Positions 9,548-16,615 of a stretch of DNA of 36,153 nucleotides are shown here, piece by piece. The notes under the pieces were generated by a model that searched no databases, was not told where the DNA came from, and saw nothing but the letters and a program-made list of their open reading frames with translations. A program made the position numbers and the translations under genes. Numbering within the stretch: position 1 is the stretch's first letter; every line of letters begins with the position of its first letter. This stretch comes from Pseudomonadota bacterium (lineage in GTDB: Bacteria; Pseudomonadota; Alphaproteobacteria; Rhizobiales; Beijerinckiaceae). The stretch spans positions 1 through 36,153 of the forward strand of contig JAFAEL010000266.1 in NCBI GenBank assembly GCA_023423995.1, written 5' to 3'.

Positions 9548-9997
9548 TTACGCCGCGAGCGGCGGGATTCGCAAGACCCAGCCCGGCTGGATGAGGTCGG
9601 GGTTCTTCACCGGGGGCGTGTTGGCCTTGACGATCTCGACATACTTGGCGCCGTTGCCCTTGCCGTAATGCTCCTCGGCGATCTTCCAGAGCGTGTCGCC
9701 CTTCTTCACCGTGTAGAACTTCGCCTCGACGGACGGCTGCTGGACCTGCAGGCCGCTGGTATCGACCTCGCTGACGCCGATCGTGTTGCCCAGCGAGAGA
9801 ATGATCTTCTCCGCCTCTTCCTGGTTCATGGCCTGGCCGGAGACCTTCACCTTGTCGCCCTGAACATCGATGTTCAGCTTCGTTGCATCGAAGCCATGGC
9901 CCTGGACCTCCTTCTTGAGGTCGTCCGCCGTGGCCGCCTGAGCGCTGCCGCCGAAAAGCTTGTGGCCCGCGTCCTTGATGAAACTGAACAGACCCAT
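9548..9997 (-). CDS. kbp: BON-LysM protein, Kbp/YgaU-like potassium-binding homologue
   Basis: A 149-residue cytoplasmic protein with a BON domain (about 23-90) and a LysM domain (about 93-146, FYTVKKGDTLWKIAEEHYG … IQPGWVLRIP). The start MGLFSFIKDAGHKLF, the domain order and the length all match E. coli Kbp (YgaU), a potassium-binding protein. There is no signal peptide, which fits Kbp and argues against an exported peptidoglycan binder. The start at 9997 is supported by GAGGAGG a few bases upstream. It follows the AbiEii-like gene by 62 bases in the same direction. Function as a potassium sensor is inferred from similarity. Confidence 0.88.
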   Translation of the reverse strand: MGLFSFIKDAGHKLFGGSAQAATADDLKKEVQGHGFDATKLNIDVQGDKVKVSGQAMNQEEAEKIILSLGNTIGVSEVDTSGLQVQQPSVEAKFYTVKKGDTLWKIAEEHYGKGNGAKYVEIVKANTPPVKNPDLIQPGWVLRIPPLAA

Positions 9998-10059
9998 CGT
10001 CGCCTCCTCGGTGTGCCCGTCCGAAAGAAGCCCGGCGAGCCCGTCCGGTTCCTGGCGCC

Positions 10060-10839
10060 TCATCCTCCGCCGGGCCTGGCCTCCCGCAGGCTCAGGCTGC
10101 CGGCAGCGACACCGGCCGGATCGGGCAGGCAAGGCCGCCCTTCCGCATCGAGATAGACGTGGCCCGCCTGCTCCAGCGGGAGGGTCGAGAACAGATCGCG
10201 CGCCGCCGCCACGCCATCCAGGAAGTCGCGCTTGAGCCCTGGGAGATCCAGGTCGCCCTCAATGTCGACCGACGCCTTGATCTGCTCGGCCGTGAAGGAG
10301 GAGTTGCGCGTGATCTCGTCGAGGATCAGCCCGGGGGTCAGGCCCGCGTCCTTGCCGCAGGCCGCCCAGGCGAGACTCGCGATAGAGCAACCCGAGCGAT
10401 GGATCGCCACCAGGTCGACATAGTCGCGCGGCTCCCGTCTTCCGGCGAGAGCCAGGATCTTGTTGACGGCGAGGTCGAAGTCGTGAAGGCGCCAGCCGAA
10501 TATCGGATCCTGCTGCGCCGGGAAGAACCGAACCGGGCTATCGAAGGTCCAGTCTACGAGCGTTTCGCCGAGAGACGATTTGACGAGGACTTCGGCGAAA
10601 CCGCCGCCGGGCCTCAGATCGGAATTCGGCGTGATCTCGAAACCCGCCCTGCGCAGGGCCACCTCGTCCCGGGCGAGAGCATCGGCCAGGGCCTCGGGAC
10701 TTGGATGCTCGATGTCGAGATCGCGGGATCGGCGCGGCCCCGCCCGATTGAGCGTTGCGCCTCCCGCGAAGACGCTGGCGGGCGACCGGTTCGGAGCAAG
10801 CGCCTTGAGGACTGCCTTCTGGGCCTCGGTCAGTGCCAC
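10060..10839 (-). CDS. AbiEii/AbiGii-like nucleotidyltransferase, possible toxin
   Basis: A 259-residue protein with the AbiEii-type nucleotidyltransferase pattern. FAGGATLNRAGPRRSRDLDIEH places Gly26-Gly27 before Asp40 and Asp42, the likely metal ligands. Later, DLAVNKILALAGRREPRDYVDL gives Lys127, Asp139 and Asp142, which match the second conserved block of the family. AbiEii toxins are nucleotidyltransferases whose targets are tRNAs in studied cases; the activity here is inferred. The start is GTG at 10839, overlapping the upstream 76-residue gene by 10 bases. There is no canonical AbiEi antitoxin beside it. Located between kbp and the ETF dehydrogenase gene, it looks like an insertion into a core neighbourhood. 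Confidence 0.82.
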   Translation of the reverse strand: MALTEAQKAVLKALAPNRSPASVFAGGATLNRAGPRRSRDLDIEHPSPEALADALARDEVALRRAGFEITPNSDLRPGGGFAEVLVKSSLGETLVDWTFDSPVRFFPAQQDPIFGWRLHDFDLAVNKILALAGRREPRDYVDLVAIHRSGCSIASLAWAACGKDAGLTPGLILDEITRNSSFTAEQIKASVDIEGDLDLPGLKRDFLDGVAAARDLFSTLPLEQAGHVYLDAEGRPCLPDPAGVAAGSLSLREARPGGG

Positions 10840-11060
10840 GGGGTCTCGCCCAGCGCCTCCAGGGCGCTTCGGATCTCCACGGCGCGGCGCATCCCCTTGC
10901 GGCCCCCGTGCTTGGCGATGCCGGCGTAGAAAACCTTCGCCCTCTCACGCATCGGAAGATCCGACGGGATGTTCCAGAGCGCGGTCGCCCCGAACTCCTC
11001 GGCCGTGCGGTCGAGGAGTTCCGCCAGATGCCGCTCGATCTCGAGCACGGACGTTTGCAT
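10830..11060 (-). CDS. Small partner of the AbiEii-like gene, possible antitoxin
   Basis: Not recognised. The 76-residue, mainly helical protein (MQTSVLEIERHLAELLDRTAEEFG … RERAKVFYAGIAKHGGRKGMRRAVEIRSAL) ends 10 bases inside the AbiEii-like gene, so the two are translationally coupled. It lacks the winged-helix domain and roughly 190-residue length expected of AbiEi. Position and size suggest an antitoxin or accessory subunit, but this is inference from gene order alone. I chose the ATG at 11060; an earlier in-frame start at 11096 would add 12 residues. Confidence 0.65.
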   Translation of the reverse strand: MQTSVLEIERHLAELLDRTAEEFGATALWNIPSDLPMRERAKVFYAGIAKHGGRKGMRRAVEIRSALEALGETPWH

Positions 11061-11111
11061 GGCTGCGATGATGCCGGACCATCGGCCCGGCCTCAAGCAG
11101 CGCCCCTTCCG

Positions 11112-12776
11112 TCACATATCCGTATAGTTCGGCCCGCCGCCGCCTTCGGGCGTGACCCAGTTGATGTTCTGGTTCGGGTCCTTGATGTCGCAGGTCTTGC
11201 AGTGCACGCAGTTCTGCGCGTTGATCACGTAGCGCGGCGGGGCATTGCCCTCTTCCACCCATTCGTAGACGCCGGCCGGGCAGTAGCGGGCGGACGGCCC
11301 GTCGAAGACGTCGTGCTCCGAGCGGCGCTGCAGTTCCATGTCCTTCACCTGGAGATGGACCGGCTGATCCTCCTCGTGATTGGTGTTGGACAGGTAGACG
11401 GAGGAGAGGCGGTCGAAGGTGAGCACCCCGTCCGGCTTCGGATAGGTGATGCGCTTGACCTCGCTGACAGGCTTCAGCGTCTCGTAATCGGGCTTGCCGT
11501 GGGACAGCGTCCCGAACAGGGAGGTGCCAAGGAGCTGGTTCGCCCACATGTCGATCCCGCCGAGCCCGATCCCGACGATCGTGCCGTAGCGCGACCAGAG
11601 CGGCTTCACGTTCCGGACGCGGAACAGGTCGTGGCCGATATCCGAGCCGCGCCAGGCGTTCTCGTACCCCATGAGCTCGTCGTGCTGGCGGCCTTCCGAG
11701 ATCGCGCTCGCCACGTGCTCGGCGCAGAGCATGCCGGACAGGATGGCGTTGTGTGATCCCTTGATCCTGGGAACGTTCACGAAGCCGGCCGAATCGCCGA
11801 CGAGGCATCCGCCCGGGAAGACCAGCTTCGGCACCGACTGCCAGCCGCCTTCCATGATGGCGCGTGCGCCATAGCCGATCCGCTTGCCGCCCTCGAAGGT
11901 GTCGCGGATCATCGGATGGGTCTTGAGCCGCTGGAATTCCTCGAAAGGCGACAGCGTCGGGTTCTCGTAGTTTAGATGCACCACGAAGCCGACCGACACG
12001 AGGTTGTCGTCGAAGTGGTATAGCCAGGAGCCGCCGCCCGCCTTGTTCGGCAGCGGCCAGCCCATGGAGTGCTGGACGAGGCCCTTCTGGAACTTCTCCG
12101 GCCGGACCTGCCAGAGCTCCTTCACGCCGATCCCGTATTTCTGGTGGTCGGAATTCTTGTTGAGCGCGAAGCGCTGGATGATGCCCTTGGTCAGGCTGCC
12201 GCGCGCGCCCTCGGCCAGGATCGTGTACTTGCCGCGCAGCTCCATCCCGCGGGTGAACTCCGCCTTGGGCTGCCCGTCCCGCCCGACGCCCATGTCTCCG
12301 GTCGCGATGCCGACGACCTTGCCGTCCTCGACCAGGACCTCCGCGGCCGCGAAGCCCGGATAGATCTCGACGCCGAGCGCCTCGGCCTGCTGGCCGAGCC
12401 AGCGCGTGACGTTCCCGAGCGAGCCGATGAAGTTGCCGTGGTTGTCCATCAGCCGCGGCAGGCCGATCGTCGGGATCTTCACGCCCCCGGCCGGGCCGAG
12501 GAACAGGAACTCGTCCTTCGTGACCTCCGTGGTGAGCGGGCGGTCAGGAGCCTGGCGCCATTCGGGAAGCAGCCGGTCGAGCCCGATCGGGTCGATCACC
12601 GCACCGGACAGGATGTGCGCTCCGATCTCGGAGCCCTTCTCGACGAGGACGACGGAAATGTCGGTGCCCGCCTCGGCGGCGAGTTGCTTGAGCCGGATCG
12701 CGGTCGCGAGCCCTGCCGGCCCGCCGCCCGCGATCACGACGTCGTATTCCATCGATTCCCGTTCGGGCAGGTCCAT
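11112..12776 (-). CDS. Electron transfer flavoprotein-ubiquinone oxidoreductase
   Basis: A membrane-associated FAD and 4Fe-4S enzyme (ETF-QO) that passes electrons from reduced electron transfer flavoprotein to ubiquinone, linking fatty-acid and amino-acid oxidation to respiration. The 554 residues start with the FAD-binding VVIAGGGPAGLATAIRL. A second flavin segment reads GGCLVGDSAGFVNVPRIKGSHNAILSG. The C-terminal cluster cysteines are Cys499, Cys523, Cys526 and Cys529 (YCPAGVYEW … NCVHCKTCDIKDPNQNINW). GAGGAG just before the ATG at 12776 supports this start. The next gene downstream, 51 bases on, is the small AbiEii partner. Confidence 0.96.
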   Translation of the reverse strand: MDLPERESMEYDVVIAGGGPAGLATAIRLKQLAAEAGTDISVVLVEKGSEIGAHILSGAVIDPIGLDRLLPEWRQAPDRPLTTEVTKDEFLFLGPAGGVKIPTIGLPRLMDNHGNFIGSLGNVTRWLGQQAEALGVEIYPGFAAAEVLVEDGKVVGIATGDMGVGRDGQPKAEFTRGMELRGKYTILAEGARGSLTKGIIQRFALNKNSDHQKYGIGVKELWQVRPEKFQKGLVQHSMGWPLPNKAGGGSWLYHFDDNLVSVGFVVHLNYENPTLSPFEEFQRLKTHPMIRDTFEGGKRIGYGARAIMEGGWQSVPKLVFPGGCLVGDSAGFVNVPRIKGSHNAILSGMLCAEHVASAISEGRQHDELMGYENAWRGSDIGHDLFRVRNVKPLWSRYGTIVGIGLGGIDMWANQLLGTSLFGTLSHGKPDYETLKPVSEVKRITYPKPDGVLTFDRLSSVYLSNTNHEEDQPVHLQVKDMELQRRSEHDVFDGPSARYCPAGVYEWVEEGNAPPRYVINAQNCVHCKTCDIKDPNQNINWVTPEGGGGPNYTDM

Positions 12777-12931
12777 GACTCTCCTCGTGCGCCGAATTCC
12801 GCCGCGCCTTACAATTGTTCGAGACTGCTATGGGGCAAGCGGGGCCGCGGTGACAAGTTCGACGAGGCTTCGCGGATCGGCGCAGGGGCGCGCCATTCGA
12901 GCGCGCTTCCTTGTCCCCTTGCGGTTCTCGG

Positions 12932-12994
12932 CGCTCACACCGGCGAAAGCCGGTGCCCACGGGACTGGATCCCGGCCTTCGCCGGGATGAGCGG
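12932..12994. repeat. Intergenic palindromic repeat, copy 1
   Basis: A 63-base element bounded by inverted CGCTCA (12932-12937) and TGAGCG (12988-12993). It contains two internal hairpins, CCGGCGAAAGCCGG and CCCGGCCTTCGCCGGG, joined by a short ACTGG linker. It matches the REP-like element scattered between genes in many alphaproteobacteria. Copy 2 lies at 13333-13394 in the same orientation. Confidence 0.85.
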
Positions 12995-13232
12995 GTGGCG
13001 GGCACGCGCCGTCCTTCCCCGGCCCGAGGTCATGTCCATCGGCGCTGTCAAAGAGCGGTCTCGTTCCACATCGAGGGGAGCGGGACGCCGGTTCTCCGGC
13101 CTTCAGTGATTTGGATTGCGGATTTGCCAGGTCCCTCCCGGCGTCCCGCGACGGTCTTTTCGGCCCCATAGGCAAACGCCCGGTCAGCCGCCCAAGCGCC
13201 CCGGCTACCGAACCGAGACCCCGGGACCCGTC

Positions 13233-13286
13233 CTCCCCTCCGCCAGACGTGACCGGTGCGCACGCGGCTCCCTCGCAGGAGGGGAG
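13233..13286 (-). ncRNA. Possible structured RNA start downstream of a strong promoter
   Basis: A minus-strand transcript from the promoter at 13294-13322 would start near 13287. Its first bases, CTCCCCTCC (13286-13278), pair perfectly with GGAGGGGAG (13241-13233) around a 36-base loop. Further hairpins follow, including GCCGG-AGAA-CCGGC. No known RNA family was recognised, and signatures of SRP RNA and RNase P were absent. It could instead be the long leader of etfQO. The 3' end is not determined. Confidence 0.3.
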
Positions 13287-13293
13287 TTCTTCA

Positions 13294-13322
13294 TATATAG
13301 GAATAAATGCTGAGTTTGTCAA
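13294..13322 (-). promoter_or_regulatory. Near-consensus sigma-70 promoter facing etfQO
   Basis: On the minus strand, TTGACA (13322-13317), exactly 17 bases and TATATA (13299-13294) give one of the best promoter matches in the window, in an AT-rich patch inside GC-rich DNA. The start of transcription would be near 13287, some 510 bases before the etfQO start codon. Confidence 0.55.
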
Positions 13323-13332
13323 CTCGGGATTC

Positions 13333-13394
13333 CGCTCACACCGGCGAAAGCCGGTGCCCAGTGACTGGACCCCGGCCTGCGCCGGGGTGAGCGG
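13333..13394. repeat. Intergenic palindromic repeat, copy 2
   Basis: A 62-base copy of the element at 12932-12994, in the same orientation. It has the same outer CGCTCA/TGAGCG inverted ends and the same two inner hairpins. Changes in the second hairpin (CCCCGGCCTGCGCCGGGG) are largely compensatory, so pairing is kept. The linker differs by a single-base deletion and a few substitutions. Confidence 0.85.
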
Positions 13395-13473
13395 AGAGGT
13401 GGCTCACGCTTCACCATCGTCTCGGCCGAGACAGGAACTTGGTCGACCCGGCGCGGCCCGGTAGGATGGGCGG

Positions 13474-14313
13474 ATGATGGAGGCCCGGCCCGACCACGCG
13501 CAGCTCGTCGCCCTGTTCGACTTCTATGTCGCAGCCGGGATCGACATGGCGCTCGACGAGGCGCCGCATGACCGGTTCGCCGAGGATGCGCGGCCCGCGC
13601 CGCCGGCAGCCCCGCCCCATATCGCGGCCCCTGCGGTGGCGCGGCCTGTCGAAGAGGGAGTAGCCCGGGCGCTTCCCCTCGCCGCGACGGCGCCTCCGGA
13701 CGAGGTCGCCGAGAATGCCAGGATGCGGGCGCGCGAGGCGGGCACCCTGGCCGAGCTCGAAGCCATGGTGGCCGCCTTCGAGGGCTGCGCCCTGAAGCGG
13801 ACCGCCAAGCAGCTCGTCTTTGCCGACGGCAACCCGCAGGCCGAGATCATGCTGGTCGGGGAGGCGCCGGGCGCGGAGGAGGACCGGGCCGGGAAGCCCT
13901 TCGTCGGCCGGGCCGGCCAGCTGCTCGACCGCATGCTGGCCTCGGTCGGGCTCGACCGCAGCCATGTCTACATCGCCAATGTCGTGCCTTGGCGGCCGCC
14001 GGGAAACCGGACGCCGACGCCGCAGGAGGTCGCGATCTGCCTGCCCTTCACGCTCCGGCAGATCGAGCTGTGCGCGCCGCGCATCCTGGTGACGCTCGGG
14101 GCCCCGGCCACGCAGACGCTGCTCGGGCTGAAGGAAGGCATCAAGCGGGTCCGCGGCCGCTGGGTCGCGTATTCCGGGCTCCAGCATCCGGTGCGGGCGC
14201 TGCCCATGCTGCACCCGGCCTATCTGCTGCGCCAGCCGGTCGACAAGCGGCTCGCCTGGCGCGATCTGCGCCTGCTCCGACGAGCCTTGGACGAGGCGCG
14301 GGTCTCGGAGTAA
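13474..14313 (+). CDS. Family 4 uracil-DNA glycosylase
   Basis: Removes uracil from DNA at the start of base-excision repair. The 279 residues have a variable, Pro/Ala-rich N-terminus (1-90), then the family 4 active-site motif [24 protein letters not shown] (129-152) and the second motif [11 protein letters not shown] (245-255). Family 4 enzymes usually carry a 4Fe-4S cluster. Here the first ligand pair is reduced to one cysteine (Cys105 in GCALK), with Cys189 and Cys200 further on. I recall this GCxLK form in other alphaproteobacteria. ATG codons at 13474 and 13477 are adjacent; either could be used. It is divergent from etfQO across a long gap and followed by DUF1330. Confidence 0.92.
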   Translation: MMEARPDHAQLVALFDFYVAAGIDMALDEAPHDRFAEDARPAPPAAPPHIAAPAVARPVEEGVARALPLAATAPPDEVAENARMRAREAGTLAELEAMVAAFEGCALKRTAKQLVFADGNPQAEIMLVGEAPGAEEDRAGKPFVGRAGQLLDRMLASVGLDRSHVYIANVVPWRPPGNRTPTPQEVAICLPFTLRQIELCAPRILVTLGAPATQTLLGLKEGIKRVRGRWVAYSGLQHPVRALPMLHPAYLLRQPVDKRLAWRDLRLLRRALDEARVSE

Positions 14314-14341
14314 GGCTGCCGCATCTGAAGGAGAGCACGCG

Positions 14342-14632
14342 ATGGCAAAGGCATACTGGGTCGCCACCTACCGTTCGGTCAGCAACCCCGACGCGCTTGC
14401 CGCCTACGCGAAGCTCAGCGGACCCGCGATTACGGCGGCCGGCGGGCGCATTCTGGCGCGGGGGCTGCCCTCCCAGGTCTATGAGGTAGGCCTCGAGCAG
14501 CGCACCGTCCTGATCGAATTCGACAGCGTCGAGCACGCCAAGGCGGCCCATGACAGCCCGGCCTACCAGGAGGCCATGAAGGCTTTGGCGGGCGGGGCGG
14601 AGCGCGACATCCGGATCATCGAAGGCGTCTGA
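14342..14632 (+). CDS. DUF1330 family protein
   Basis: A 96-residue protein with the dimeric alpha/beta-barrel (ferredoxin-like) DUF1330 pattern: KAYWVATYRSVSNPDALAAYAKLSGPAITAAGGRILARG, then VLIEFDSVEHAKAAHDSPAYQEAMK and a final DIRIIEG. The biochemical role of the family is unknown. It begins 28 bases after the glycosylase stop with GGAG before the ATG, so it is probably in the same transcript. No signal peptide or membrane segment. Confidence 0.9.
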   Translation: MAKAYWVATYRSVSNPDALAAYAKLSGPAITAAGGRILARGLPSQVYEVGLEQRTVLIEFDSVEHAKAAHDSPAYQEAMKALAGGAERDIRIIEGV

Positions 14633-14697
14633 GGGCGTCCGGCAGGAACAAGCGTGGCGGCTGCCGATTAGGAAGGCCACAGGGAGCCGGGTCAGGC

Positions 14698-15609
14698 ATG
14701 CGCTGGGAAGATTTCCGCACCTCCGACTATGTCGAGGATCGCCGCGGCCAGGGTGGCGGCGGTGGGGGCTTCGGCATCCCGATCGGCCGCGGCGGCGGCG
14801 GGCTCGGCATCGGCACGGTGATCGTGCTCGGCCTCGTCGGCTGGGCGCTCGGGATCGACCCGCGCATCCTGATCGGCGGCGCCGAGATGATGACCCGGGG
14901 CGGCGGCCAGTCCGGCTACGAGCGGCAGGCGCCCCCGGCGCCGAGCCGGACGGGCGCGCCGAGCGACGAGGTCGGACGCTTCGCGGCCGCGATCCTCGGC
15001 AATACCGAAGATGTCTGGAAGGATGTCCTTCCGGCGCAGGTGAACCGCTCCTACCCGCCGACCAGGATGGTGCTCTACGCAGGCGGCACGCGCTCCGGCT
15101 GCGGCATGGCGCAATCGGCCATGGGCCCCTTCTACTGCCCGCTCGACAAGTCGGTGTATCTCGACACGAGCTTCTTCCAGGAGATGCAGCGGCGGTTCAA
15201 GGCAGGCGGCGACTTCGCCTACGCCTACGTGATCGCGCACGAGGTCGGGCATCACGTGCAGAACGTGCTCGGCATCCTGCCCAAGGTGCAGGCGCGCCAG
15301 CGGGAGGTCGGGGAGCGCGAGGCGAACCAGCTCTCTGTCCGCGTCGAGCTGATGGCCGATTGCCTCGCCGGCGTGTGGGCCAAGCATTCCAACCAGCGCT
15401 GGAACGCGATCGACGAGAGCGACATGCAGGAGGCGGTCGCGGCCGCCGAGGCGATCGGCGACGACCAGCTGCAGAAGCGCGGCCAGGGCCGCGTGGTGCC
15501 GGATTCCTTCACGCACGGCTCCTCGGCGCAGCGCGTCCGCTGGCTGCTCACCGGCTTCAAGAGCGGCCAGGTGCAGAGCTGCGACACCTTCCGGGCGAGC
15601 CGCCTGTGA
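14698..15609 (+). CDS. ypfJ: YpfJ-type neutral zinc metallopeptidase, membrane-anchored
   Basis: A 303-residue protein of the neutral zinc metallopeptidase (YpfJ, Zn_peptidase) family. Residues 1-37 are glycine-rich, one membrane segment follows at about 38-52 (IGTVIVLGLVGWALGI), and the periplasmic domain carries the zinc-binding HEVGHH at 181-186. RVELMADCLAGVW probably supplies the third ligand. Substrates are not known. The stop overlaps the moaB start by four bases (GTGA), so the two genes are cotranslated although no functional link is evident. Confidence 0.92.
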   Translation: MRWEDFRTSDYVEDRRGQGGGGGGFGIPIGRGGGGLGIGTVIVLGLVGWALGIDPRILIGGAEMMTRGGGQSGYERQAPPAPSRTGAPSDEVGRFAAAILGNTEDVWKDVLPAQVNRSYPPTRMVLYAGGTRSGCGMAQSAMGPFYCPLDKSVYLDTSFFQEMQRRFKAGGDFAYAYVIAHEVGHHVQNVLGILPKVQARQREVGEREANQLSVRVELMADCLAGVWAKHSNQRWNAIDESDMQEAVAAAEAIGDDQLQKRGQGRVVPDSFTHGSSAQRVRWLLTGFKSGQVQSCDTFRASRL

Positions 15610-16154
15610 GCCAGCCGAAGCCGCCGCGCGAGTTCATCCCGCTCGGGATTGCCGTGCTGACCGTCTCCGATACGCGGGGGCTTGCCGAGGACCGCTCGGG
15701 CGACACGCTCGTCGGGCGGCTGACCGAGGCCGGCCACCGCCTCGCCGACCGCGCCATCGTGCCCGACGACGTGGAGGAGATCCGGGCGAAGGTCCGGGCC
15801 TGGATCGCCGACCCTGCCGTGGACGTGGTGATCACGACGGGCGGCACCGGCTTCACGGGCCGCGACGTGACCCCGGAGGCGCTGGAGCCGCTCTTCGAGA
15901 AGCGCATGGACGGCTTCTCGACGATCTTCCACCAGATCTCGTTCGGGAAGATCGGCGTCTCGACCGTCCAGTCGCGGGCGACCGCAGGCGTCGCGGGCGC
16001 GACCTACATCTTCTGCCTGCCCGGCTCGCCCGGCGCCTGCCGGGACGCCTGGGACGGCATCCTGGCCTCCCAGCTCGACTACCGGCACCTGCCCTGCAAC
16101 TTCGTCGAGATCATGCCACGTCTCGACGAGCATCTGCGCCGGAAGAAGAGCTAG
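15606..16154 (+). CDS. moaB: Molybdenum cofactor biosynthesis protein MoaB/MogA family
   Basis: Belongs to the MoaB/MogA family, which adenylylates molybdopterin before metal insertion, though the precise role of MoaB varies between species. The 182 residues show VLTVSDTR (18-24) and the MPT-binding TTGGTGFTGRD (77-87), followed by VTPEALEPLFEKRMDGF. The start is GTG at 15606, overlapping the peptidase stop; a longer in-frame extension lies inside the peptidase gene and is not protein-like. The next gene is 56 bases downstream and has its own promoter-like sequence. Confidence 0.9.
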   Translation: MSQPKPPREFIPLGIAVLTVSDTRGLAEDRSGDTLVGRLTEAGHRLADRAIVPDDVEEIRAKVRAWIADPAVDVVITTGGTGFTGRDVTPEALEPLFEKRMDGFSTIFHQISFGKIGVSTVQSRATAGVAGATYIFCLPGSPGACRDAWDGILASQLDYRHLPCNFVEIMPRLDEHLRRKKS

Positions 16155-16175
16155 ACGGAACCAGATCCGTCTTCG

Positions 16176-16204
16176 TTGACCGGCAACAGGCCGGTAGCTA
16201 CCTT
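16176..16204 (+). promoter_or_regulatory. Toxin-antitoxin promoter with palindromic operator
   Basis: TTGACC (16176-16181), 17 bases and TACCTT (16199-16204) form a plausible promoter. The perfect palindrome GGTAGCTACC (16193-16202) overlaps the spacer and -10, where an antitoxin dimer could bind and repress. The predicted transcription start falls at about the antitoxin ATG (16211), implying a leaderless message; no Shine-Dalgarno site precedes it. Confidence 0.45.
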
Positions 16205-16210
16205 TCCGGC

Positions 16211-16522
16211 ATGCGGACCGTCGGCATCAAGGTCCTCGAGGGCAGGCTCAGCGAGTATGTCCGCGCCGCAGAGGCGGGCGAGACAGTGCTCGTGACCGAC
16301 CACGACCGCGTCGTCGCGGAACTCGGCCCTCCTCGCCCCCGCGCTTCGGACCCGTCCGTGGAGGCAATTCGCGAGCAGGGTCGCCGGGAAGGCTGGCTGA
16401 CGCCGGCGAAGCGGGATTGGCGCGAGCCGCTGCCGGACCGCGGACCCCCGCCCGCCGACGATCCGGATATCCCGTTCGAACAACTGATGGCCGACCTCGC
16501 GCGTGACCGGGAGGATCGTTGA
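16211..16522 (+). CDS. Phd/YefM- or VapB-type antitoxin, now orphan
   Basis: A 103-residue antitoxin-like protein. The N-terminus MRTVGIKVLEGRLSEYVRAAEAGETVLVTDHDRVVAEL is the typical Phd/YefM DNA-binding dimerisation domain. The C-terminal part is charged and proline-rich, as expected for the toxin-neutralising tail. Its stop overlaps the start of a PIN-type toxin frame that breaks off after 26 codons, so the antitoxin appears to have lost its partner. It may still repress its own promoter or neutralise another VapC in the cell; both are inference. Confidence 0.82.
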   Translation: MRTVGIKVLEGRLSEYVRAAEAGETVLVTDHDRVVAELGPPRPRASDPSVEAIREQGRREGWLTPAKRDWREPLPDRGPPPADDPDIPFEQLMADLARDREDR

Positions 16523-16599
16523 TCTACCTGGATAGCTCGGTCGCTCTGGCAGAAATCCTGGCCGGCGCGGCGCAGGCGATCGGGACCGTCCAGCCTTGA
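16519..16599 (+). pseudogene. Truncated VapC PIN-domain toxin (26 codons left)
   Basis: Starting at TTG 16519, overlapping the antitoxin stop, the frame reads MIYLDSSVALAEILAG, the classic VapC N-terminus with the first PIN aspartate (Asp5). It then drifts and stops at 16597-16599. A normal VapC has about 130 residues with three or four acidic catalytic residues, so more than 80 percent is missing and no toxin activity is expected. The next gene begins within 20 bases, so the remainder was deleted rather than separated by a frameshift. Confidence 0.8.
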
Positions 16600-16615
16600 C
16601 CGGGGCCGAGTGCCG

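Larger units (their letters stand above)
12777..13473. other. 697-base gap between etfQO and udg without a convincing gene
   Basis: No reading frame here has protein-like composition or a credible ribosome site. The gap holds two copies of a palindromic intergenic repeat (12932-12994 and 13333-13394). Between them lies a GC-rich, hairpin-rich stretch, and at 13294-13322 an AT-rich patch forms a near-consensus minus-strand promoter. Short frames that cross the repeats give the familiar false peptide of the HTGESRCP…IPAFAGM kind. Confidence 0.7.

Noticed and set aside
7512..9668. 718-residue plus-strand open frame
   Set aside because: Antisense to the TPR protein gene; no recognisable domain and composition driven by GC-rich codons.
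13040..13290. SRP RNA, RNase P RNA or tmRNA in the etfQO-udg gap
   Set aside because: The diagnostic sequences of these RNAs were looked for on both strands and not seen.
12828..13322. Short frames giving peptides with HTGESRCP…IPAFAGM
   Set aside because: These come from translation of the palindromic intergenic repeat and are a well-known annotation artefact.
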